DNA from: Hermatobates lingyangjiaoensis
Taxonomy: Eukaryota > Arthropoda > Insecta > Hemiptera > Hermatobatidae
Assembly: GCA_026182355.1 (NCBI GenBank)
Contig: JAPFBL010001005.1
Span: 1-64,000 of the forward strand
Length of the DNA: 64,000 nucleotides
Direction: 5' to 3'
Shown: positions 1 to 12,292 of the stretch, piece after piece
How the letters are laid out: each line of letters begins with the position of its first letter
How positions within the stretch are numbered: position 1 is the first letter of the stretch
The notes under the pieces: model-generated
What the model was told of the DNA's origin: nothing
Seen by the model: the letters and a program-made list of their open reading frames with translations, nothing else
Database searches by the model: none
Position numbers and translations under genes: made by a program

Positions 1-374
1 ATCAATCAACAATAAGAAATGGGAAAACAAGACTAAGATCTTTCAACTGTAACAAGCGGTCTTCGTCAGAGTCAAAAACCCAACTGACTTCTTCTTTGCA
101 ATGACCCAACATTTCTTATTGTGGTTTAATCATTGATTGTTATTTCACGTGTTTATGTGAAATCTTTTTATATATATGTATATATTTATAGATAAAAAGA
201 TTTCACATAAACACGTGAAATAAATACCACTCTTCCCTCCCACTCTTCTCATCCCCTCACTAGATGTTTTCTGCATCTAGTGTTTCAGTCGGGCTTTTGA
301 CTCAGACGAAGATCGCTTGTTACGGTTGAAAGATCTTAGTCTTGTTTTCACTTTTCTTATTGTAGTTTAATCAT

Positions 375-408
<34 letters not shown>

Positions 409-720
409 AAGATTTCACATAAACATGTGAAATAAAAATCAATGATCGAAGCACAATATGAAATGAGAAAGCAAGACTAAGATCCTTCAACTGTAACAAG
501 TAGTCTTCGTCAGAGTCAAAAACCACTCTTCCCTCCCACTCAACTCAACCCCTCACCAGATGTTTTCTGCATCTAGTGTTTCAGTTGGGTTTTTGACTCT
601 GACGAAGACCGCTTGTTACGGTTGAAAGATCTTAGTCTTGTTTTCCCATTTTCATATTGTGGTTTGATCATTGATTGTTATTTCACGTGTTTATGGGAAA
701 TGTTTTTATTATAAGTATAT
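1..720. mobile_element. PLE family A pLTR fragments, three inverted or partial copies
   Basis: Three partial copies of one dispersed sequence lie in alternating orientation, separated by (TA)n at about 165-190 and 373-410. The family runs from a 'TTTCACATAAACACGTGAAA' start through 'CACAATAAGAAATGGG' to a hammerhead-like core (CTGACGA, A, GACCG hairpin, GAAAG). The same sequence flanks reverse-transcriptase/GIY-YIG coding at 36.2-38.7 kb and 61.0-62.0 kb. That is why I assign it to the terminal repeat of a Penelope-like element. Confidence 0.75.
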
Positions 721-960
721 ATATATATATTAGTAAAATTTGGTAGCAGTCCTTCCTTGACACACACATTATTGAAAATGACACCAAAGTTAGCTGATGC
801 CTGTTTCTTAACAAGTTTCTCAATTTTTTTAAATAACATTCTCGCAATAAAGTACATCTCCTGTAGTCGATGTCTTTCGAATGATCAACATTCTTCATCA
901 GGACGTAAATAACTTCTTTGGCTACTTACTAAACAGTCCAAACAAGACAGATCAATAAAT
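721..960 (-). mobile_element. PLE 5' coding fragment, ending in (TA)n
   Basis: Read on the minus strand, this decayed fragment resembles the N-terminal region of the PLE ORF (a basic helix followed by 'EGLLPKFTNIY'). It breaks off into (TA)n at about 720-732, at the same codon as the other N-terminal fragments in this window. No long frame survives. Confidence 0.5.
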
Positions 961-1290
961 TAAAAAGACAACACATACAAGAAACGAGAACACTTTCTGG
1001 GATCAATATATCGAACTGAAGTTTGTCGTCAGGAAGAGAGTAGAAGGGAAGAAGAAGAGGTACGTGCGTTCAGGAGTGCAGGTAGAATGCAACTAAGATT
1101 TCCAAGCCGTAGTGTCAATTCTACCACTAACGTATATACTATAATGTATACTAATGTATATTTACAAACATGGAGAAAGTGTATTAGAGAAATTGAGAGA
1201 CTTGTGAAATTAAAAATAGGCATACATTTTTACAAGACATGCATAAACGAAGGTCTGCTCCCAAAATATACGAATATATATATAAACTAG
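961..1290 (+). mobile_element. PLE 5' fragment with N-terminal coding tip
   Basis: A pLTR with a hammerhead-like core on the minus strand (near 1010-1035) is followed on the plus strand by a short frame. That frame ends in 'INEGLLPKYTNIYIN' at 1245-1290, then meets ATATATATATA. The 'GLLPKYTNIY' motif is the conserved N-terminal part of the PLE ORF, and it recurs near 25.2, 26.6, 38.7 and 42.0 kb. Confidence 0.6.
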
Positions 1291-1680
1291 AATTTAAAAA
1301 GAACACATAGAAAGGAAACCACTGAACTCACTACTATATTTCGATGTCCTCGTCTTCAGGAAAAGAAGTGAATCGCTCCAAAGGCTGATAACGATATATA
1401 TATATATATAAATGAAAAAAAGACAACAAATAGAAGAAGCGAGAAAACTTACTGGATCGATATTTCGAACTGAAGTTCGTCATCAGGGAGAGAGTAGAAG
1501 GGAAGAAAAATAGGTACGTGTGTACACTTGTACCGGCAGAGAGCGACTGACGGTACAAGTGAACGCACGTACCTCTTCTTCTTCCCTTCTACTCTCTCCC
1601 TGACGACGAACTTCAGTTCGAAATATCGATCCAGTAAGTTTTCTCGCTTCTTCTATTTGTTGTCTTTTTTCATTTATATA
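1291..1680. mobile_element. PLE family D fragment and family B head-to-head pLTR hairpin
   Basis: 1291-1400 is a family D pLTR piece ('TCGATGTCCTCGTCTTCAGG'). From about 1410 to 1676, two copies of another pLTR face each other: the left arm 1415-1540 is the near-perfect reverse complement of 1550-1676. Both arms contain the hammerhead-like core, and (TA)n lies on the outer sides. Confidence 0.65.
1600..1623 (+). ncRNA. Hammerhead-like core of a PLE pLTR
   Basis: CTGACGA (1600-1606), one unpaired base, stem GAAC (1608-1611), loop TTCA, stem GTTC (1616-1619), then GAAA (1620-1623). The order of catalytic-core elements matches the minimal hammerhead variants reported in animal PLEs. Activity cannot be judged from sequence, and the extra base after CTGANGA differs from the textbook core. 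Confidence 0.55.
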
Positions 1681-2290
1681 TCTGTCCGGTTTGGACCGTT
1701 TTAATATTTTGATTTATATATATATATATATATATTAAAATCGCACAAAAACATAAGTTATGTTTACATTTCTGAAGGACAGATAGATTGACATGGCTTC
1801 TTTTATAATAGTATAGATGAGTACAAAAAAAAAATTCTAAATATCAAAGTCAATAAACACTGTATAGCTGCAAATGTAAATTCGAAATACATCCCATTGT
1901 ATTAAACTAATAAATCTTTATTTTCTGTTAGCTCGCTGAATAGAGTGAGGATACAATAGATGAAAAGTGAATTAAAAAGATTTTATGTCGTTCTATTTTG
2001 CATTTATTGCATATAATTCTGAATAGAACACAATGGAAGTGTAAATGGTAAAAGTTTTTTTTGTGTGGAGACTTGAAATGATTGTTTTATCCTTAGTATG
2101 AGTAAACACGTCACAATTACGGATAGCACAACTAATAAGCCGTATTATGAGAGGTACGATGGTACTTCTGCTTATGAAAGTTCATTTTTTTTTTATGAAA
2201 GTTATTATAATTAAATCATTATAACTTAGGTCAAAAAACTATTATTTAATCTTTCGATGTCATTTATATTAGGTTTTAGAAGCTTACTGT
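1681..2290. other. AT-rich stretch without recognised gene
   Basis: It contains (TA)n at about 1716-1735 and a short PLE-like piece at 1681-1700. Otherwise I see AT-rich sequence with no exon signature, no long frame and no structured repeat. Confidence 0.5.
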
Positions 2291-2303
2291 ACAAAAGTTC
2301 GTT

Positions 2304-2362
2304 TGGCGAGACGGTAGCGCGTTGGACCTTCAATCCGAAGGACGTGGGTTCAATTCCCACCA
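2304..2362 (+). tRNA. tRNA-like sequence (SINE head or degenerate tRNA)
   Basis: An A-box-like segment (GGCGAGACGGTAGCGCG), an anticodon-arm-like hairpin (CCTTC/GAAGG) and a good B box plus T arm (GTGGGTTCAATTCCCAC) are present in order. The acceptor ends do not pair convincingly, and the anticodon loop has five rather than seven bases if CCTTC/GAAGG is the stem. It is therefore more likely a tRNA-derived SINE head or pseudogene than a working tRNA gene. Confidence 0.4.
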
Positions 2363-2390
2363 TATTTCTTATATTTTATTCAGTTTAGAG

Positions 2391-3165
2391 CAGTGGTTCT
2401 CAAAGTGGTCCACATGGACCCCCAGGGGTCCACAGAGGATTACTGGGAGTCCATGAGAAAAGTAGTATTCTGAAGGTCCATGACACGTGGTTAGAGCTCT
2501 ATGTTAAGTTTAAATGAATTCATCAGCAAACCAAAAATAAATCAAAGCGTAGTAAGCTTTGGCCGTACAATATTCACACATAATTAAAATATAAGGCCTA
2601 ATATCCTCGTCAGTATGTTAAAATGTTCCAATGTTTTAAAATTTTCTATTGCACTTCTCTTTATGGTACATTCAAAATTGATTCTGTTACAATTTATTTC
2701 AGGGTACTTTATAAAATGTTAATAAAGAAATATTTTGTTATTGTTTTAAAAACATTTTTGTATTTCGGCATGCGTTGTAGATGTAATGAAATTATTTCAT
2801 AAATAACGATATTCATTTACCTAAAAACAAATATTTATTTATAAATTCGTATAATTATGTATCCGGGGGGAGTGGGGGTCCACAAGTAGCTTTTAGGGAG
2901 TCCAAAAGTAGGTTTTAGGGGGTAGCTTTTAGGGGGTCCAAAAGTAGGTTTTAGGGGGTCCAAAAGTAGGGTTTAGGGGGTCCAAAAGTAGTTTTTAGGG
3001 GGGTCGACAAGTAGCTTTTAGGGGGTCCAAAAGTAGGTTTTAGGGGGTCGACAAGTAGCTTTTAGGGGGTCCAAAAGTAGGTTTTAGGGGGTCCACAAGT
3101 AGCTTTTAGGGGGTCCACAAGTAGCTTTTAGGAGTCCATAAGCAAACAAAGGTTGAGAACCCCTG
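2391..3165. mobile_element. hAT-type non-autonomous transposon with internal tandem expansion
   Basis: Terminal inverted repeats CAGTGGTTCTCAA and TTGAGAACCCCTG are flanked by the 8-bp direct repeat GTTTAGAG (2383-2390 and 3166-3173), the target-duplication length of hAT elements. There is no transposase. From about 2870 to 3140 the right subterminal region is a local array of ~20-24 bp units, 'TAGGGGGTCCAAAAGTAGGT' with variants. The element lies upstream of the first transporter exon in the window. Confidence 0.85.
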
Positions 3166-3316
3166 GTTTAGAGCATGTGCAAACATTTAAACGGGAACAA
3201 AAGATTTTTATAAGTATATATAGATTTTATTAATACTGTATCATACTGTTGTGTAGTAAAAACTAGTATGATTTAGAACTGAGTATCAACAGGATTCTGA
3301 ATATGGATGATTTCAG

Positions 3317-3612
3317 GAGAAAACAGACTGGAGGATGCCCGGAAATCCCTTCAATGGCTACGAGGATGGGTCCAGCCAGCAGACGTCGACAAAGAACTGG
3401 CCTCATTGAAGAACAACGTCCCTCTGAGGAAGCCTGATCAATTCACTGTACAAGAAAACCACCACGGGAACAAAGACACTTGGAGAAAGTTTGTTAGCTC
3501 TTCAGGAATTGAAAAATACTGTCAAAGAACATTCCTTCATCCCTTTGCCATTGTGACCTTTGTGTTTGCTATTCAACATTTAGGTGGCATAACGCCTCTG
3601 CAGACTTATGCA
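3317..3612 (+). CDS. Tret1: Transporter exon: central loop end and helix 7
   Basis: The acceptor TTTCAG ends at 3316. The exon opens with the last two bases of a codon and continues for 98 codons. It holds the charged loop after helix 6 (ARKSLQWLRGW motif), a long hydrophilic stretch, and helix 7 ending in GGITPLQTYA. The donor is GTCAGT at 3613. The frame is open a few codons past the donor, but phase and homology require splicing here so that TYA joins VSIFQELG of the next exon. The junction is the first unit of the minisatellite that fills the following intron. Confidence 0.85.
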
Positions 3613-6600
3613 GTCAGTATCTTTAGCTAACACAATATTTAGCGTATGTAGATTATGCTATCAGTATCTTTAGATAACACACTCTTTAACATTTACTGTA
3701 AGTATCTTTAGCTAATCCTCTTTTTACATATGCAGTCAGTATCTTTAGATAACACACTCTTTAACGTATGAAGACGTATGCTATCAGTATCTTTACCTAC
3801 ACACTATTTAACATTTACTGTAAGTATCATTAGCTAATCCTCTGTTTACATATGCAATCAGTATCTTTAGATAACACACTCTTTAACGTATGAAGACATA
3901 TGCTATCAGTATCTTTAGCTAACACTCTCTTTAACTTATGCAGACGTATTGTATCAGTATCATTAGCTAATCACTATTTATCGACTACTGTTAGTATCTT
4001 TAGTTAACATTCTCTATATATATCCAGTCAGTATTTTTAGCTAAGACTCTCTTTTACATAGGCTGACGTATGCTATCATTATCTTTAGCTAACATTCTCG
4101 TTAACGTATGCAGACGTATACGATCAGTATCTTTAGCTATAATTCTCTATTGTATGCTTTCAGTATCTTTAGCTACCACTCTCTTTAACATATGCAGACG
4201 TATGCTATTAGAATTATAACTAACATACTATTTAACGTTTACTTTTAGTATCATTAGCTAACACGCTCTTTAATGCATACTGTTAGTACCTTTAGCTAAC
4301 ACTCCTTTAAATATTCCTCAGTATCTTTAGCTAACACTATCTTTTCATATGTTATCAGAATCTTTAGCTAACATTCTCATTACATATGCAGTTAGTATCT
4401 TTAGCTAACACTCTCTTTACATATGCAGTCAGTATCTTTAAAAAATAATGGAAATTACAGAAACTTGCTTCTTAATATTAAATAAAACACTAATAATTTT
4501 AATTTAAGTTTGGATTATTATAAATTACACCAGGATTATTTTAAATCAAAGTTAAAATTGTAGGGTAAAAAGCTAATGAAATGATCTCCACATATAAAAA
4601 TTGAATAGTATATACAACGCGTTTCGAACACATAGTCGTTGAAAATAAGTAACTTTTTATATGTGGAGACCATTTCATTAGCCTTTTACCCTACAATGAG
4701 TAAATACCATATAATAACTGATTGCACTACGTTAGAATCATAGTTAGAATATTTTAAATTAATAACATTTGATTATTATTAACTCGAAAATGTATCTTAA
4801 CTGCATTCTTGTGTTGCAGGTGAGTATTTTCCAAGAACTCGGCTCCCCTATAAACAAGTACCTTTCCACCGTTCTCCTTGGGCTTGTTCAACTCTTAGGA
4901 GCTCTTTGCTGTCTCACCTTTATCAGCTTTACCGGTCAGTATAGTAAATACAATATAAGTATAGTGATTATGCAAGTAAATTATAGTGATCATAAAAAAA
5001 AATCTATCTCGAGATTTGGAAGGAATTAGATGTTTTGAGGTTCCAGAAGTCGTTTTATGAAGTTTTTACATTACTGTAGTAAGTATAGTGAGCCTGAGAA
5101 AATTCGATCTCGAGATTTTGATGAAATCACATGTTTTGAGGTCCCAGAAGTCGTTTTATAAAGTTTTTACTTTACTGTAAGTATAGTGATTCTGGGAAAA
5201 TTCGATTTCGAGATTTTGATAGAATTAACAAGTTTTGAGGTTCCAGAGGTCGTTTTATAAAGTTTTTACTTTACTGTAAGTATAGTGGTCTTGAAAAAAT
5301 TCGATCTCGAGATTTTGATGAAATTACATGTTTTGAGGTCCCAGAAGTCGTTTTATAAAGTTTTTACTTTACTGTAAGTATAGTGATCCTGAGAAAATTC
5401 GATCTCGAGATTTTGATGAAATTACATGTTTTGAGGTCCCAGAAGTCGTTTTATAAAGTTTTTACTTTACTGTAAGTATAGTGATCCTGAGAAAATTCGA
5501 TCTCGAGATTTTGATGGAATTACAAGTTTTGAGGTTCCAAAAGTCGTTTCATAAAGTTGTTACTTTTCTAGAAGTATAATAATCATGAGAAAATTTAATC
5601 TCGAGATTTTGAAGGAATTACATGTTTTGAGGTCCCAGAAGTCCTTTTATGACAATTAATTCTGTAAATTGAATATTATTTTAATATTGATAATTCAAAA
5701 AATATTAATAATAATAATAATTAATAATTATTGGTTAATAATTAATCTTAATTTTAACAATAATTTAATACTATTGTAAGTTTATTAAATTTGGTAAGCT
5801 TTACTCGTTTTTGGCACGTTTTCATGTAAATCTTTGATTCGATCAGTTAAAAAATTTCATTAGGTTTGATGTAGGACAGAAAACACCAAATTCTGTCAAA
5901 TTGTAAAAAAAAACCACTACGCAACACCAATAAACCCCAGATCTGGGGTCAAAATCCTAGCATTGGCAACCCTGATTATAATTCCATTAATCTGTTCCAC
6001 AGTGAAAACCTATGATGAATCCTGAGTATATATTATTACCAAATATAAGAAGATTTCACATAAATAACGTGAAATAACAATCAATAATCAAATCACAATC
6101 AGAAAATGGGAAAACAAGACTAAGAACTTTCAACCGTAACAAGCGGTCTTCGTCAGAGTCAAAAACCCAACTCATCTATATATATATCTATATATATATG
6201 AAGATTTCACATAAACACGTAAAATAACAATCAAAGATTAAACCACAATAAGAAAATGGGAAAACAAGACTAAGATCTTTCAACCGTAACAAGCGGTCTT
6301 CGTCAGAGTCAAAAACCCAACTCATCTATATATATATATCTATATATAAAAAGCTTTCACATAAACACGTGAAATAACAATCAATGATCAAACCACAATA
6401 AAAAAATGGGAAAACAAGACTAAGATCTTTCAACCGTAACAAGCGGTCTTTGTCAGAGTCAAAAACCCAAGTCTAAAACACTAGATGCAGAAAACATCTG
6501 GTGAGGAGTTGAGAAGAGTGGGAGGGAAGAATGGTATTTTAAAAAGGATGAAAGCGCAGGAAAGGACACTGAATATAAGAAACGATCGACAAGGACTATA

Positions 6601-9600
6601 AAACTTTAAATTACATAAAGCACGACACAGAAAAAAAAAGAATAAAAAGAACACTTACAGAATTCAATATTTTGAATAACAGTTCGAAATATTGAATTCT
6701 GTAAGTGTTTTTTTTATATATATATTATTACTACTAGAGGAGTATACAGTAACATACAATCTAATTTACTTCCACATAACTTCGCTTATTTGCGAAATCC
6801 ATTTTAATGGGACTTTGGAACTAATTAATTGTGAATTATTGTTGAAGCTCCACTATCAAAGTTTGATTGTAATGGCGGTTATTAGGCAAACCTATACATT
6901 CCAATTAGAGAGTGAATTAATCACAAAGTGATAAATTCGCACTATTGATAATGTAATAATTAAAATTTAAAAAAAAAATTGTGTAAGCAATCCTGGTGAT
7001 TTTTGTGTAACATTTCAATATTGTTTCCTCTAGTTACTCTAAACATTATTAATAGTAAGACCGTTTTCCATTGTAATCGCTCTTTTCTTCTTTTTTCCCA
7101 TCCTTACTGGACTTACGTCTTTCTATGAGTCAGCATTTTATTGGAAACAGATCGTAGGTTCACTTTTTTATGTGCTAGTAACGTTCAATGTTGGGGGGGG
7201 GGGGGGGGGGGGGAGGTTAGCACAGTGGTTGACGTATTCGCCTCTGGGTTGGTAGTTCTGGGTTCGATCCCCGTCTGGCTCTAGATTTATTCACTCAAGA
7301 GATGAATAAATCTGAGTACGTCGTCCCTCGGAAAGGATGTTAAACTGTCCGTCCTAAGTCTGTACGATGTAAGGTACTCGTTAAAGATACTCTCGTTGAA
7401 ATGCACTTGAGTTAGGTAAAATATAGGATTCCAATGTAGAATTTGTAGAATCACTGATCAAACAAAAAGACCGTAAAGGGCTGACGTATTTAATTCGCTA
7501 GGGGATTGGTTTAAACTATAAAAAAAAACAATAAAAGAAATATTTTAATATTTTATTTTTAGGGGGGCCAAGTTAGCTCAGTGGTTAACATATTCGTCTC
7601 TGAACATGTAGTTACGGGGTTTGATCCCCACCTGCCCTCGATTTATTCACGCAGGAGGTGAATAAATCTGAGTACGATGTCCCTAGGTGAAGATTTTAAG
7701 CCGTCGGTCCCAAGCCTGTACGATGTCAGGTACTCGATAAAGATCCCCTACTCGAATTGCACTTGAGTTGGGCAAAATTTAGAACTCCCAAAGTAGAATC
7801 ATCGATGAAACGAAAAGCCTGTAAACGGCTTTAACATGACCCGCCAGGTGATAAGTTTAAACTATAAGAAAACAATAAAAAAATATTTGATTAATTTATT
7901 TTTATGGGGCCAGGATATCTCAGTGCTTAACGTATTCGTCTCTGAACAGGTAGGTACAGGGTTCGATCCCCACCTGGTCCTCGATTAATTCACGCAGGAG
8001 GTGACTAAATCTTTGTATATCGTCTCTCGAAGAGGACGTTAAACCGTCAGTCTCAAGCCTGTATGATGTCAGGTACTCGTTAAAAATCCTTATACTCGAA
8101 ATGCACTTGAGTTGGGCAAAATTTTGAGACTCACAAGGTAGAATCACTGATCAAACAAAAAAACCGTTAAACAGCTGATGTTACTACTCTCTAGGAGATA
8201 GATTTAAACTATAAAAAAAAACAATAAAAAAATATTTGATTATTATTATTTTTATGGGGGCAGGATATCTCAGTGCTTAACGTATTCGTCTCTGAACAGA
8301 TAGGTCCGGGGTTCGATCCCCACCTGGCTCTCGATTTATTCACGCAGGAGGTGAATAAATCTGAGTACGATGTCCCTAGGTGAAGATTTTAAGCCGTCGG
8401 TCCCGAGCCTGTATGATGTCAAGTACTCGTTAAACATCCTTATACTCGAAATGCACTTCAGTTAGGCAAAATATTAAGACTACTAACATAGAATCTGTAT
8501 GACTGATCAAAGAAAGAGCCGGTGAATGGCTGACGTTATCACCCGCTACTGGATAGATTTAAAATATAAAAAAAATATTTTAATATTTTATTTTTAGGGG
8601 GGCCAGATTAGCTCAGTGATTAACGTACTCATCTCTGGGTTGGTAAGTTCAGGGTTCAATCCCCACCTGGCTCTAGATTTATTCATACAGAAGGTGAATA
8701 AATCTCTGTATATCTCTCTCAGAGAGGACGTTAAGCCGTCGGTCCCTTAGTCTGTACGATGTAAGGTATTCGTTAAAGATTACTACTCGAAATGCACTTG
8801 AGTTAGGCAAAACTTAGACATTCCAAAGTAGAATCACAGATCATATTAAAAACCGTTAAACGGCTGACGTTATCACTCATTAGGGGATCTGTTTAAACCA
8901 AAATAAGTGTATTTAGAGATATAGTTAATGGGTTAGTTCCACTGAGGTTAGTAATATTAGAATTAGTAATTAGTATTTAGATTAGTATTTAATTAGATTT
9001 CATTTCATTGTCAGAAATGAAAGGCTATTATGTTTTAAAAGTTTTCCAAAATATCTCAAAGATATACAATTCATGTTATTAAATTTTAAATTTTTCCTGT
9101 ATGGAAAACACAATGGACTTACTACAGATGGGACAAAAAGGACAACGAATGAACATACAGGAACAAATAAAAATATACAAACATAAAATGACAGACAATA
9201 TAATCAATGAACAAACAAACCACCAAACCGACATTTTAACAAAACCACTAATAACATTTAAAAGACGACACAAGGAACTGGAAATAGACAATGAAATAAG
9301 AAATAAAAGGAAAAAACATAGCAATTAAATAAATATAGAAAAAAATTTAACTACACAGACAACACTGATTACACAATGTAGATGATATATATAGGTAGGT
9401 TATAGGAAAATAACATTCACAGTCAGTTAGGTGCTCTTGAAGATGGGATCCAGACGGACCCGAAACCGGTCGAGCTTTTCAGAGACTTTACGAGGTATGA
9501 CGGATTGTATTATTACTAATTCTTGTATTTAGAGATGTTTGTTTTTGTTTCAGGTAAGAAGCCTTTAGCAATATTATCATCAATTTCAGCCGGCTTGCTG

Positions 9601-10030
9601 ATGATGGCGGTGGCTGTAAACGCTGCTCTTTCATCATCATCATCACCCTTAGAAGTTCATTCATCATGGGTTCCTCTGATTGGCCTGGTCGGATGTGCTT
9701 TTACAAGTCATATCTGTCTTAGACTGCTTCCTTGGATACTAATAGGCGAGGTAAAACACTCTCCTTTATCCAAAGCAAACAACATCATCATTATTAATAA
9801 GAATCTAGGAATATTTAAATCAAATCGCTGAGTGACCTACCAGTGACGTAGCAACCAGGGGCAGTCATAAGGTCATAAGCGCACTGGTTCAGAGACGGTT
9901 GGGTCTCCAACCGTCTCTGAACCAGTGCGCTCGGTTTCCCTCTCTTATCTCTCCTCAAGACGGTTCAAACCGAAAATTAGAGGCTGTAAGTGTGTTCTTT
10001 TGATTTCTCTATGTTTCTTTGTCTATATTG

Positions 10031-10100
<70 letters not shown>

Positions 10101-10595
10101 TTAACCGCAGTCTCGGCATTCACGATCTTAAGACTGAGAGATTCGATCCTATGAACTAACCTCCTGCTAACAGGGTTCAACTGGAAAAGGAGTTGGCCAA
10201 GTGACATGTTAAATTAAAATCAATGACTCATGCTTAGTCATTGCTATTAATAGATTAAAAGGATAGTACAGGTTAATATAAAGAGAAGGTCAAAGGTCAA
10301 TAATGAAAGCGGTTAGAATAAAAGAGTTGAAAGGTCAACGGTATAACTGGACTAATAGAGAATAAATAGATTAAGATTACTAATAATAATAATAATAATA
10401 ATGTTAATAATAATTAAGATTAATAGTAAACTAGAAAAGATATATTAAATAAGGAGTTGAAAGAGAGTAAGAAATAATAGGGAAGGTATAGTTAGTTAGA
10501 AAAAGAAAGAAAAGTTTATAGTTAGTTAGTTATAAAGAAAAGAATAATAATAATAAATATAAGAAAAGAAAACGTATGAGTGCGCACTATTTATA

Positions 10596-10645
<50 letters not shown>

Positions 10646-10796
10646 ATTCGCGCTCTGTTCTTCGACGTGGGGAGATCTCTCTCACTTTGTCCTCTCTTCT
10701 AGTCTACTCCTGATGATGAACAACAGTTCGAAATATTGAATTCTGTAAGTGTTCTTTTTATTCTTTTTCCTGTGTCATGCTTTGTGTAATTTAAAG

Positions 10797-10842
<46 letters not shown>

Positions 10843-12257
10843 TTTTTCGTTGGAAATACGATCCGAAACGGACAAATATAGTTCAATGTAGAAAAAGAAA
10901 CATAGAGAAATCAAAAGAACACACTTACAGACTCTAATTGGGTCTCCAACCGTCTCTGAACCAGTGCGCTTGGTTTCCCTCTCTTATCTCTCCTGAAGAC
11001 GATTCAAACCGAAAATTAGAGACTGTAAGTGTGTGCTTTTGATTTCTCTATGTTTCTTTGTTTATATTGAACTATATATATAGAAAACAGTAATGAATTG
11101 TCGACAGTGGGACAGATATATAACATAAAAAGGATAAATCGGGATGTGGTCAATTCCGGTTTCTTCTTCCGTCGGGATGCGGTTTTTTCTTTTTATTTTA
11201 TTTTTATTACTCTCCTAATACTCATGATTGTATTTAATTTTTCATAATGTATTTCTTTTTGTTTGTGTTAAAAATTAACGTATTTACGTTCTTAATTTCC
11301 TTTGTATTGTAGGCCTTTGAAAAAGATTTTGAATAAAATCGAAACGTCAGCAATGAGAGTTTGATTGGAAGTAGAAGAAACTGACCGCATCCCGATTTAT
11401 CCTTTTTATGTTATATATCTGTTCCACGGTCGACAATTCATCACTGTTTTGTATAAATATATATATATTATATATAATATATATATATATTTGAAAATTT
11501 TGGTAGCAGTCCTTCCTGTTTACATATATTGTTAAAAATTAGACCATATTTAGCTGAAACTTGCTTATTCATAAGTTTCTCGAGTTTCTCAAATAACGAT
11601 CTTGTTGCTGTATCCACAAAATATCGTAAGTTACCAATCGACATTGGTAACTTACTATATTCTGTAGACTCAGTAACAAAACGGTTATTCCGGAAACTCG
11701 AGAAGCTTATGAAAAAGCAAGTTTTAGCTAAATATGGTCTAATTGTTAACAATGTATATCTATATATATATGTATATATATAAAACTTTAAATTACACAA
11801 AGCACGACACAGAAAAAATAATACAAAGAACACTTACAGATTTCAATATTTCGAACTGTTGTTCTTCATCAGGAGTAGACTAGAAGAGAGGACGAAGTGA
11901 GAGAGATCTCCCCACGTAGAAGGACGGAACGCGATATATATATACACTTTTTCGATGAAAATAGGATCCGAAATGGACAAATACAGTTCAATGTACATAA
12001 AGAAACATAGAGAAATTAAAAACACAAACTTACAGTCTCTAATTTTCGGTTGAACCGTCTTCAGGAGAGATAAAGAAGGGAAACCAAGCGCACTGGTACA
12101 GAGACGGTTGGAGACTCTTCTCCCTTCTCGGTCACCAACCGTCTCTGTACCAGTGCGCTTGGTTTCTCTCTCTTATCTCTCCTGAAGACGGTTCAACCGA
12201 AAATTACAGACTGTAAGTTTGTGTTTTTCATTTCTCTATGTTTCTTTATGTACATTG

Positions 12258-12292
<35 letters not shown>

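Noticed and set aside
2304..2362. Functional tRNA gene
   Set aside because: The anticodon loop length and acceptor pairing are not right, so I list it only as tRNA-like.
9079..9328. Overlapping frames on both strands as a small conserved gene
   Set aside because: The region is duplicated at 56.5-56.7 kb inside a PLE family K element and lacks splice or codon support.
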